DNA from: Desulfovibrio sp.
GTDB lineage: Bacteria; Desulfobacterota; Desulfovibrionia; Desulfovibrionales; Desulfovibrionaceae
NCBI GenBank assembly: GCA_022839785.1
Contig: JALHJW010000028.1
Coordinates: 1 to 5,178 of the forward strand
DNA length: 5,178 bases
Direction: 5' to 3'
The position numbers and the translations under genes are program-made. The notes under the pieces are model-generated. The model had not been told where the DNA came from and ran no database searches. It was given only the letters and a program-made list of their open reading frames with translations. Below, piece after piece: positions 1 to 5,178 of this stretch; position 1 is the stretch's first letter; the number at the start of each line of letters is the position of its first letter.

Positions 1-1000
1 AGGAGATGAACTTGGGACCGCAGAAGCCCGCCAGGGCCAGGGCCGCCACCACGCTCACGTGCCAGCCCGTGAGGTCGGAGAAGGTCCAGAGGACGAAGGC
101 GGCCGCGAAGATGACGGTCACGCCCAGCTCCTTGCCGCGCATGGACGGCATCCGGTCCATCTTCACCGCCGCGGGCAGCTCCTTCTCATTGGGCCTGAAG
201 ATCATATAGACCACCACCCAGGTGGCGACGGCCGTGATGATGGAGAGGGGGAACTGGATGATCAGGTATTCCATGAACCCGATCCGCACCTCGCCGTTGG
301 TGAACTTCTGCAGGATCTCCACGGCCAGCGGGTTGCGGCCGCCGCCGAGCAGGGTGCCGAAGCCGCCCGCCGACGAGGCCAGGGGTATGAGCACCATGAA
401 GAACTTCGAGAGATTGTTGCTCTTCTGGGGCGTGAGTCCCATGGCGTGCAGCACGGGCACCAGGGCGAAGATCATGATGACCGTCACCGTGGCGTCGTGG
501 AAGATGGTGGCCAGCATGGTGCAGCCGAAGGCCATGATGAAGCTCAGGCGCTTCACCCCGGTGCCCGCCACCTTGAAGATGTAGTACATGATGCGGTTGG
601 CCAGGCCCACCTCGTTGAGCACCACGCCGAACATGATGATCATGAGCACGAACATGACCGCGGGGCTGGCGAAGGGCGACCAGGCCGCGCTCGGCTTCTC
701 GATACCGAGGAGGATCAGCCCGCCCGCGGCGCACAGGGCCGTGACGCCGATGGGAATGGCCTCGCTGACCCAGAGGATGATCACCGTGACCACCAGGGCC
801 AGGAATTTGTGCCCGGCCGGGGGCAGGTTCGCCGGCGTGGGCAGCAGGTAAATGCCCAGACCCACGGCCAGGGCGAAAAGAACCTTGATGAGGATGCTCC
901 TGCCGGACTGTTCGGGGCTCGGCTGATCGTGATCGTCGAGCACCAGTTCGTCGGGGGTCCTGTAATCCGGCTCAGCACCGTGCGTGTTCGCGGCACTCAT
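1..1000 (-). CDS. SLC13/DASS-family anion permease, 3' part missing (runs off the left edge)
   Basis: Inner-membrane secondary transporter of the divalent anion:Na+ symporter (DASS/SLC13, CitT-like) family; the family moves di- and tricarboxylates or sulfate, usually with Na+. The first 333 residues are visible, so roughly the last third is outside. A charged cytoplasmic N-terminus (1-33) precedes hydrophobic segments at about 36-54, 64-99, 112-132, 152-190, 200-218, 247-266 and 293-309. Family hallmarks are WVSEAIPIGVTAL (77-89) and the first re-entrant hairpin/unwound-helix region (154-228). Two key positions differ from the consensus: the SNT-type Na+ loop reads HDAT (168-171), and the loop usually written TGTPPN reads GGGRNP (219-224). 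The start ATG at 1000 has a good GGGAGG site 6-7 bases upstream. It is the second gene of a minus-strand pair, 78 bases after the CBS gene, probably co-transcribed. Family confidence is high; substrate is unknown. Confidence 0.88.
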   Translation of the reverse strand, partial: MSAANTHGAEPDYRTPDELVLDDHDQPSPEQSGRSILIKVLFALAVGLGIYLLPTPANLPPAGHKFLALVVTVIILWVSEAIPIGVTALCAAGGLILLGIEKPSAAWSPFASPAVMFVLMIIMFGVVLNEVGLANRIMYYIFKVAGTGVKRLSFIMAFGCTMLATIFHDATVTVIMIFALVPVLHAMGLTPQKSNNLSKFFMVLIPLASSAGGFGTLLGGGRNPLAVEILQKFTNGEVRIGFMEYLIIQFPLSIITAVATWVVVYMIFRPNEKELPAAVKMDRMPSMRGKELGVTVIFAAAFVLWTFSDLTGWHVSVVAALALAGFCGPKFIS

Positions 1001-1015
1001 ACTTTTCCTCCCTCG

Positions 1016-1042
1016 GCGTTCCTGAACGCGACGCCGGAACGC
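1016..1042 (-). promoter_or_regulatory. Inverted repeat/RNA hairpin just upstream of the permease ribosome site
   Basis: GCGTTCC at 1016-1022 is perfectly complementary to GGAACGC at 1036-1042 (7-bp arms, 13-base loop). The same left arm can instead pair with GAACGC at 1024-1029 (6-bp arms, 2-base loop), so two mutually exclusive stems exist. In the minus-strand transcript the stem ends about 2 bases before the Shine-Dalgarno sequence of the permease. Possible roles are tuning translation, protecting a processed mRNA end, or an operator. Structure is seen; function is inferred. Confidence 0.4.
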
Positions 1043-1074
1043 GGCAGATTTCGTGTTGTCGTGAACGCGTCGCC
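1023..1074. repeat. 13-base direct repeat in the CBS-permease spacer
   Basis: TGAACGCGACGCC (1023-1035) and TGAACGCGTCGCC (1062-1074) match at 12 of 13 positions, 39 bases apart. A third GAACGCG lies between them at 1037-1043. All three are inside the 78-base gap between the two minus-strand genes, and the inner copies form part of the hairpin there. It could be a duplicated binding site or simply a GC-rich coincidence. Confidence 0.35.
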
Positions 1075-1078
1075 ACCA

Positions 1079-1630
1079 TTAAACGCCGCAGACGTCCTTG
1101 ATCCTGCGCGCTATCTCCCGGTACACGTCGGAGAAGCGCAGGAGACCCGACAGCTTGCCGTTGTCCATGACGAACAGGGAGTCGTGCCGGAAGATCACGA
1201 AGCGATGGAAGGCCATGTTCAGGGATTCCTCCGCCTCGATGACCTGCGACGGCCCGGGATGCCGGATGAAGTCCTTGATCCGGATGTCCTTGGCCGTGCG
1301 GCACAGGTCGTCCAGCGGCTTGGCCCAGAGCAGGGACAGGTCCTTCATGGAATCGATGACGTAGCCGGTGCTGATGAAGCCGCTCGCCGTGGGGTCCACA
1401 ACGCTGTCGAAGTCGGGTTCGAGCCCGCGCACCACGTCGATGGGCGAGAGTTTGCCCACGATCTTGTTGTCGCCGTCGCAGACCAGCAGGATGCGCTGCT
1501 CCCGCTTGCCCGTCAGGAACTCCTCCTGCGCCCTCTCCAGGGCCATGACCGCCCCGGCGAAGGTGGCCGTCTCGGAGATCAGGGGAAACTTGCCGATGGG
1601 AACGGTGAGATCCTTCACGTGCCCGTTCAT
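1079..1630 (-). CDS. Stand-alone CBS-domain-pair protein (183 aa)
   Basis: Small soluble cytoplasmic protein made almost entirely of a CBS pair (Bateman module), a fold that usually binds AMP, ATP or S-adenosylmethionine and regulates a partner. CBS1 spans about 8-72 and carries the nucleotide-binding signature G59-K-L-S62-P-I-D65. A 40-residue helical insert follows (73-112), then CBS2 (about 117-177). CBS2 keeps G162 and D168 of its signature, but Arg165 replaces the usual Ser/Thr, so the second ribose site may be altered. No signal peptide or membrane segment is seen. The ATG at 1630 has an AGGAG (1645-1641) with a rather long 10-base spacer; no better in-frame start is visible. As first gene of a likely operon with the SLC13 permease, it plausibly gates or senses energy state for that transporter; this role is inferred from context. 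Confidence 0.88.
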   Translation of the reverse strand: MNGHVKDLTVPIGKFPLISETATFAGAVMALERAQEEFLTGKREQRILLVCDGDNKIVGKLSPIDVVRGLEPDFDSVVDPTASGFISTGYVIDSMKDLSLLWAKPLDDLCRTAKDIRIKDFIRHPGPSQVIEAEESLNMAFHRFVIFRHDSLFVMDNGKLSGLLRFSDVYREIARRIKDVCGV

Positions 1631-1751
1631 TCCGTTGTCGCTCCTCGTTTGGGCCGCACGCCCGCGGGGACGGACGGCCTGATTACCTGCGCACCTGCCT
1701 CAAACGCTTCGACGCTGCTGCCGTGGCGCTGCGCAATCCTGCCAACCACCT

Positions 1752-1767
1752 ATCAAGCCGCATGCCA
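1752..1767 (-). promoter_or_regulatory. Candidate σ54 (-24/-12) promoter of the CBS-permease operon
   Basis: On the minus strand the sequence TGGCATG-CGGC-TTGAT has the exact σ54 spacing and matches 10 of the 12 specified positions of TGGCACG-N4-TTGCW. The -24 GG is intact; the weak point is the -12 element, GA instead of GC. The predicted transcription start is near 1741, giving a leader of about 110 bases before the CBS start at 1630. The neighbouring gene encodes a σ54 activator, which raises the prior. Confidence 0.5.
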
Positions 1768-1795
1768 CGCGCCCCCTGCACGATCCCTGATAGAC

Positions 1796-1808
1796 ACTCA
1801 ACTTATTG
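1796..1808 (+). promoter_or_regulatory. IHF-like site in the AT-rich island
   Basis: ACTCAACTTATTG matches the IHF consensus WATCAA-N4-TTR at 8 of 9 specified bases (one A replaced by C). It sits beside the AT-rich island and between the candidate σ54 promoter and the upstream dyad, where a DNA bend would bring an activator to the polymerase. The core also reads as TCAA-N4-TTGA. The A/T tract lies on the side opposite to that in the best-known IHF sites, which lowers confidence. Confidence 0.3.
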
Positions 1809-1825
1809 AAAAAAGATGATTTTAT

Positions 1826-1837
1826 TTTTGATCAAAA
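1826..1837. repeat. Perfect AT-rich palindrome TTTTGATCAAAA
   Basis: A 12-base self-complementary sequence lies inside the AT-rich island. It is roughly 60-70 bases upstream of the candidate -24 element of the CBS operon. It resembles fused FNR/CRP half sites without the usual spacer, so assignment to that family is not supported; it may be a bend or an operator for an unknown factor. Confidence 0.3.
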
Positions 1838-1864
1838 CTTCACAAGCGCCGCTGCCGACAGCGA

Positions 1865-1886
1865 TCGCGCAGCGCAATCTGCGCGA
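1865..1886. promoter_or_regulatory. Perfect 8-6-8 inverted repeat, candidate activator-binding site (UAS)
   Basis: TCGCGCAG (1865-1872) and CTGCGCGA (1879-1886) are perfect inverted repeats around CGCAAT. The centre is about 135 bases upstream of the predicted σ54 start near 1741, within the normal range for enhancer-binding-protein sites. It is about 157 bases upstream of the divergent regulator's start, so the same site could serve autoregulation. The dyad is seen directly; its binding partner is inferred. Confidence 0.5.
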
Positions 1887-1889
1887 ATT

Positions 1890-1944
1890 TTGCACGAACA
1901 GCCCTCTGCCGCAGCATGAACGGTCAGAAAAATGGTTGCACGAA
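1890..1944 (+). repeat. 9-base direct repeat TTGCACGAA
   Basis: Identical TTGCACGAA copies occur at 1890-1898 and 1936-1944, 46 bases apart, flanking the middle of the regulator's upstream region. Further TTGCA-type words occur at 1953 and 1974. The first copy begins just 3' of the 22-base dyad. This may be a set of weak sites for one factor, or chance. Confidence 0.3.
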
Positions 1945-1953
1945 TGCGCGGTT

Positions 1954-1968
1954 TGCAGGTAACCTGCA
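1954..1968. promoter_or_regulatory. Perfect 15-base dyad upstream of the regulator, candidate operator
   Basis: TGCAGGT-A-ACCTGCA is a perfect 7-1-7 inverted repeat 63 bases before the regulator's ATG. Its position would suit a repressor site or, in the transcript, a short leader hairpin. Its half site differs from the 22-base dyad at 1865, so the two are probably not bound by the same protein, though both contain a GCAG/CTGC core. Confidence 0.4.
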
Positions 1969-2019
1969 GCATCTTGCAGATTGCTGCCCAGGCGCCTGGA
2001 CGATCGGGAACATCTTCAC

Positions 2020-2024
2020 AGGAG
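2020..2024 (+). promoter_or_regulatory. Ribosome-binding site deciding the regulator start
   Basis: AGGAG lies 7 bases before ATG 2032. An in-frame TTG at 1981 would add 17 residues but has no such site and would place a basic, non-conserved-looking segment before the TM anchor, so ATG 2032 is preferred. Confidence 0.8.
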
Positions 2025-2031
2025 ATGCGGC

Positions 2032-4551
2032 ATGGACCTTTTCGGCTACTACGGCGTCCCGCCGGACCCGTCCCTTACGCCCCCCCACGCCTCAAGCCAC
2101 AAGCTCCGCCTGCGCCTGCTCCTGACCCTGGTGCCCTCGGTCGTGGTCATCCTCATGGCCACGGGCTGGGTCACGTACTGGGCCTCCTCGGAATTCATCT
2201 CCATCGCCCTGGAGCGCATCTCCCGCATGCACGCCGCCACCACGGCCCACGCCGTGGAGTCGTTCCTGGAACGCTGCCGGGCCGAACTCCGGCTCGCGAG
2301 CGCGCAGCCGACCACCCCCGAAAGCATGTCCGCCTATCTCGACAACATCCGCATGGCCACGGGCCACGACTACGTGGAACTGGGCTTCATCCCCGCCTCC
2401 GGGGGCGAGCACGTGGTCCTGGTCTCCCACGACGGCGAGACCCTGCGCATCCCCCACGCCGCGGTCAAGGACATCGCCCCGAGCCCGGTGCTCCTCTACC
2501 GCCAGGTGGACAGGCTCAAACCCGGGGAGGTCTGGTGCGGGCCGATCCAGGAGGTGGAATACCCTTTCCCCAGCGAGACCAACCCGCACGCGCGCATCTC
2601 CGTTCCCGTGCTGCGGCTCGTGACCCCCCGGCACGACGCCCACGGGCGGCTCGCGGGCTTCGTCTACCTGGCCGTGGACGCGCGCGAGCTGCGCAACCTC
2701 CTCTCCCTCTACGACTCCCGGGACTCCCCGGTCTTCGCCTTCCCCCGCAATCCCGCTCTCTCCCGCTACAGCTTCTTCTTCGACGCCGACGGCTGGATAC
2801 TCTTCCAGTCCGAGAACCTGGACGCGCCGCGAACCGCCCTGAGCACGCTGGGCATCCGGGCCGTGAAGCGGGGCACCCTCGGGCGTCCGGGCCTGGGCAG
2901 CGCCTTCCGCCCCAGCGTCGAGGAGGTCCGCTACTGGGAGCTGGTGCAGGACGCGGGCGCGGGCGGCAAGGGACTGCTGCGCGTCCAGGAGAGCGGACGC
3001 CCGGGCATGGAGGAAAAGGACTACTACCTGGCCTACGCGCCGGTCCACTTCCAGGCCGTGCCCGGAGAGGCCCCGGGCATCCTGGGCGGGGTGGCCTTCG
3101 TGGACCGCAGCAGCCTCATCGAGCTGGCGGGCTACAACCACTTCGACGTCATGCTGGTCATCACCGTGCTGGCCGTGCTGGCCGTGACCCTGGTCATCGT
3201 CTACATCTCGCGGCGCACCACCAGCGGGCTCATGACCCTGGCCCAGGCCGTGCAGGAGGTGCGCCGGAAGGGCGACTGGGAGGAGATCAGGCTCGCGGAC
3301 ACGGGCTACGAGGCCCTGGTGCTCAAGGACGCCATCAATTCCATGATCCGGACCATCCGCGGCCAGTTCGAGGAGATCAGGGCCAAGGACCACGCCATCG
3401 AGTCCGTGGCCCTCAAGGAACCGGCCATGCTCGAAGCCGAGGACGCCGACGCGGGGGGGGATCCCGCCTTCCCGGGGATCATCGGCGGCGGCCCGCTCAT
3501 GGAGCAGCTCAAGCGCGACATCGTCAAGGCCGGGCAGGTGGACGTGGACGTGCTCATCGTGGGCGAGACGGGCACGGGCAAGCAACTGGCCGCGGAGGCG
3601 GTGCACAGGCTGTCCCGCCGCTCCCAGCGCCCCTTCATCTCCATCAACTGCGGCGAGCTTGACGAAAACCTGCTCCTCGACACCCTCTTCGGCCACGTCA
3701 GGGGCGCCTTCACCGACGGCAAGGCCGACCGCCGGGGCGCTTTTCAGGAGGCGGACGGCGGCACCCTGTTCCTGGACGAGATCCAGTCCGCCTCGCTCAA
3801 GGTGCAGCAGACGCTCCTGCGCGCCATCTCCATGCGCAAGATCAAGCCGCTGGGCAGCGACCAGGAGCTGGACGTCGACGTGCGGCTGATCACGGCCACC
3901 AACGCGGACCTGAAGGCCCTCATCGAGGAGCGCCTCTTCCGCGAGGACCTCTTCTACCGGCTCAAGGTCATCACCATCCACACCCCGCCCCTGCGCGAGC
4001 AGAAGGAGAACATCCCGGCCCTGGCGAGCCACTATCTCAAGGAGGCGGAGCACATGGCGGGCCGCACCGGCCTGAGCCTGTCCAGGGGCGCGGTGGAGAT
4101 GCTCCTGGCCTACAACTGGCCGGGCAACATCCGCGAACTCAAGCACGTCATCATCACCGCGGCGGTCATGGTGGACGAGAAGGTCATCCAGGCGGACCAG
4201 CTCAACCTGGAGCTTCCCTCCCCGCAGGGCCCGGCCCTGGCCGGAAACGGCCGTCCCTGGCCGGGCCTGACGGGACCGGGGACGGCCCCGGGGCACCCTG
4301 TTTCGGGTCCGGCGGGCGGACCCGGGGGCGACGCGCCGGGCCTCAATCCCCGGCAGCTCGTCGCGCTGGAGCATGCGCGGCGTCCGGGGGGACTGAGCAT
4401 CAGCGACTTCCTGGACCTCATCCCGGAAAAGGTCTCCAAGCGCACGGCCAACTACGATCTCCAGGGGCTGGTGAACCTCGGCCTGCTGGTCAAGACCGGC
4501 AACGGCCCCGCCACCCGCTACGTGCCGCCGCGCGGCCCCGGCCCCGTCTGA
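2032..4551 (+). CDS. Membrane-bound Cache-sensor σ54 activator (AAA+) with C-terminal winged-helix-like domain
   Basis: A one-component transmembrane transcription regulator of 839 residues. Order: short cytoplasmic tail; TM1 about 29-51; periplasmic double-Cache-like sensor 52-372 (first module about 104-205 with YVELGFI and PVLRLVTP, second about 244-362 with FFDADGWILF and GGVAFVD); TM2 about 373-392; HAMP about 393-445; short helix; AAA+ about 482-728. The AAA+ has Walker A GETGTGKQ (511-518), Walker B GTLFLDE (577-583), sensor I TATN (621-624), the arginine-finger region LFREDLFYR (635-643) and sensor II WPGNIREL (696-703), so ATPase function looks intact. The σ54-contact loop reads GAFTDG (558-563) instead of GAFTGA. 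After a Pro/Gly-rich tether (729-770), residues 771-833 look like a winged helix (recognition helix around SKRTANYDLQGLV, wing TGNGPATRYV), not a Fis-type HTH. There is no receiver or kinase domain. It is divergent from the CBS-permease operon, its likely target. Confidence 0.9.
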   Translation: MDLFGYYGVPPDPSLTPPHASSHKLRLRLLLTLVPSVVVILMATGWVTYWASSEFISIALERISRMHAATTAHAVESFLERCRAELRLASAQPTTPESMSAYLDNIRMATGHDYVELGFIPASGGEHVVLVSHDGETLRIPHAAVKDIAPSPVLLYRQVDRLKPGEVWCGPIQEVEYPFPSETNPHARISVPVLRLVTPRHDAHGRLAGFVYLAVDARELRNLLSLYDSRDSPVFAFPRNPALSRYSFFFDADGWILFQSENLDAPRTALSTLGIRAVKRGTLGRPGLGSAFRPSVEEVRYWELVQDAGAGGKGLLRVQESGRPGMEEKDYYLAYAPVHFQAVPGEAPGILGGVAFVDRSSLIELAGYNHFDVMLVITVLAVLAVTLVIVYISRRTTSGLMTLAQAVQEVRRKGDWEEIRLADTGYEALVLKDAINSMIRTIRGQFEEIRAKDHAIESVALKEPAMLEAEDADAGGDPAFPGIIGGGPLMEQLKRDIVKAGQVDVDVLIVGETGTGKQLAAEAVHRLSRRSQRPFISINCGELDENLLLDTLFGHVRGAFTDGKADRRGAFQEADGGTLFLDEIQSASLKVQQTLLRAISMRKIKPLGSDQELDVDVRLITATNADLKALIEERLFREDLFYRLKVITIHTPPLREQKENIPALASHYLKEAEHMAGRTGLSLSRGAVEMLLAYNWPGNIRELKHVIITAAVMVDEKVIQADQLNLELPSPQGPALAGNGRPWPGLTGPGTAPGHPVSGPAGGPGGDAPGLNPRQLVALEHARRPGGLSISDFLDLIPEKVSKRTANYDLQGLVNLGLLVKTGNGPATRYVPPRGPGPV

Positions 4552-4592
4552 GGCGGGGACCGCGCGGCCGCGAGCGAAATCGTCCGGCCGCG
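4542..4592 (+). terminator. Tandem GC-rich hairpins after the regulator, possible terminator
   Basis: The first stem pairs CCCCGTC (4542-4548) with GGCGGGG (4552-4558, one G-U) and loops exactly on the TGA stop. The second pairs CGCGGCCG (4563-4570) with CGGCCGCG (4585-4592), perfect over 8 bp, with extra CGA/TCG pairing in the loop. Neither is followed by a T-run (ATCCGATTCTG follows), so a classical intrinsic terminator is not shown; the stems may instead shield the 3' end or aid Rho-independent pausing. Confidence 0.35.
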
Positions 4593-4965
4593 ATCCGATT
4601 CTGCTTGCGCGCCCACGGGAAGCTGGGTAAACGGGAAGACACTTCGACGCTGCGCTTTGGACATTCGACCGTGCCGGGAGCATGACGCTGCCCCGGGACG
4701 GCGGTCGGGTGGAATCCTGAACAACAGACACGGCTGCGCCATGGCGCGCGCCCGCTCCATCCTCATCTCCGGGGACCGCTTTGCGCGTCCAGTGCCGGGA
4801 GGACGGCGGCCGCTCCTTGCGCGCACCGGCACGGCGACGGCCCGGCCCTTCCTCGTCGGCCACGGCCGCAGGACGTCGCCGCAGGCCATTGGCCCGGGTT
4901 CCGGCATGCGCTGCGCGCGGGCCGGGCCCTGCTCCAGAAAGCACATCTGATCAGGAGGAGCAGCG
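4552..4965. other. 414-base spacer without a credible gene
   Basis: Apart from the hairpin at its left end and the ribosome site at its right end, no gene, tRNA or clear promoter is seen. An open frame at 4657-4950 (TTG start, no ribosome site) is Arg/Gly/Pro-rich and looks like a GC-rich by-product. The promoter of the stress-protein gene should lie here, but no convincing -35/-10 or -24/-12 element was identified. Confidence 0.6.
4953..4958 (+). promoter_or_regulatory. Strong ribosome-binding site of the usp gene
   Basis: AGGAGG lies 7 bases before ATG 4966, an almost perfect Shine-Dalgarno match that fixes the start and suggests high translation. Confidence 0.85.
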
Positions 4966-5178
4966 ATGCTGTTCAAAAAGATTCTCGTCGGCGTGGACGG
5001 TTCGGAGCACGCGCACAAGGCGGCCAAGTACGCCCGCGGCATGGCCCGGACCCAGGGCGCGGAACTCACGCTCATCCATTGCCCCGGCCACATCCCCATG
5101 CTCATCGGCGGCGAGGCCCGCGAGGAGCTGCAGCGCGACCTCGAAAAAGAGGCCCGCAAGCTCGTCGAGAAGTATCAG
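4966..5178 (+). CDS. Universal stress protein (UspA family), N-terminal 71 residues only
   Basis: Cytoplasmic α/β protein of the UspA family; such proteins often bind ATP and are induced under stress or growth arrest. The visible part starts with the family's first β-strand and loop KILVGVDGSEHA (5-16), where Asp11 corresponds to the conserved adenine-nucleotide-contacting Asp. A helix (KAAKYARGMARTQGA, 18-32) and the second strand ELTLIHC (33-39) follow, then PMLIGGEAREEL (44-55) and a charged helix. The usual family length is about 140-160 residues, so about half is outside; the C-terminal G-x2-G-x9-G-S/T motif that would show ATP binding is not visible. It is on the same strand as the σ54 regulator but separated by 414 bases and hairpins, so it probably has its own promoter. 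A link to the transporter cluster is only positional. Confidence 0.9.
   Translation, partial: MLFKKILVGVDGSEHAHKAAKYARGMARTQGAELTLIHCPGHIPMLIGGEAREELQRDLEKEARKLVEKYQ

Larger units (their letters stand above)
1631..2031. other. Divergent intergenic control region
   Basis: This 401-base gap separates the divergent CBS-permease unit and the σ54-type regulator. No credible gene is seen in it. It holds a σ54-like promoter pointing left, an IHF-like match, an AT-rich island (1801-1840 has only 7 G/C in 40 bases), a 22-base perfect dyad, and a 15-base dyad near the regulator start. No convincing -35/-10 pair was found for the regulator itself. Confidence 0.75.

Noticed and set aside
59..1819. Plus-strand open frame of 586 codons over the CBS and permease genes.
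   Set aside because: Composition is extreme (His, Glu, Asp, Gly, Arg), it has no motif, and it runs opposite to two recognisable proteins.
1879..1894. Plus-strand σ54-like match CTGCGCG-AATT-TTGCA upstream of the regulator.
   Set aside because: The -12 part is good, but the -24 GG reads TG and it overlaps the right arm of the 22-base dyad; 9 of 12 positions in GC-rich DNA is not enough.
1981..2031. TTG start that would extend the regulator by 17 residues.
   Set aside because: No ribosome site before it, while ATG 2032 has AGGAG at ideal spacing.
1932..3662. Second plus-strand frame of 576 codons overlapping the regulator.
   Set aside because: Pro/Arg/Gly-rich frame-shifted shadow of the regulator; no ribosome site or domain.
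1707..4653. Identical 12-mer CTTCGACGCTGC at 1707-1718 and 4642-4653, in both long spacers.
   Set aside because: One 12-base match is about what chance gives in 5 kb, and the flanks do not align.
4902..4917. GG-N10-GC spacing (CGGCATG...GCGCG) before usp as a σ54 promoter.
   Set aside because: The TT of the -12 element and other bases mismatch; GG-N10-GC alone is common in DNA this GC-rich.
2092..4944. Antisense open frame of about 950 codons across the regulator gene.
   Set aside because: It mirrors the regulator's GC-rich third positions, encodes His/Gly/Arg/Asp-biased sequence without recognisable domains, and the sense strand has an unmistakable multi-domain protein.
4657..4950. 97-codon frame ending just before the usp ribosome site.
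   Set aside because: TTG start with no Shine-Dalgarno, Arg/Gly/Pro-rich by-product-like composition, and no domain; not supported as a gene.
1..5178. Mobile elements, CRISPR arrays, tRNA or rRNA genes.
   Set aside because: No transposase or integrase, no regularly spaced repeats, and no cloverleaf or rRNA-like segment was seen on either strand.

Overview
The window is GC-rich throughout, except for a short AT-rich island near 1795-1845. Gene style, the strong AGGAG-type ribosome sites and the protein types (a σ54 activator, a Cache sensor, a UspA protein with a PMLIGGEAREEL stretch) suggest a Desulfovibrio-like bacterium (Desulfobacterota). That assignment is inferred from protein style alone and is moderate at best.

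Layout. The left third, on the minus strand, is a two-gene unit. A small stand-alone CBS-pair protein (1630 down to 1079) is followed after 78 bases by a permease of the SLC13/DASS anion-transporter family (starts at 1000 and runs off the left edge). A 401-base divergent intergenic region (1631-2031) separates this unit from a large plus-strand regulator (2032-4551). After a further 414 bases without a credible gene, the first 71 codons of a universal stress protein begin at 4966 and run off the right edge.

The central gene is the most interesting. It encodes a membrane-anchored, one-component enhancer-binding protein: TM helix, large periplasmic double-Cache-like sensor, second TM helix, HAMP, short helical linker, and a σ54-activator AAA+ domain. 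After a Pro/Gly-rich tether it ends in a winged-helix-like domain instead of the usual Fis-type helix-turn-helix. Its GAFTGA loop reads GAFTDG.

The divergent region has a layout that fits this regulator acting on the CBS-permease operon. On the minus strand there is a -24/-12-like σ54 element (1752-1767). Upstream of it lie an IHF-like match and an AT-rich bend-prone island, then a perfect 8-6-8 inverted repeat (1865-1886), about 135 bases from the predicted transcription start. The working model, which is inference, is that the periplasmic domain senses a small molecule, probably an organic acid or the transporter's own substrate. The AAA+ domain then activates σ54 transcription of the CBS-permease pair, and the CBS protein adds adenine-nucleotide-responsive control of uptake. 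Both signature substrate/Na+ loops of the permease visible here depart from the DASS consensus, so its substrate cannot be read from the sequence.
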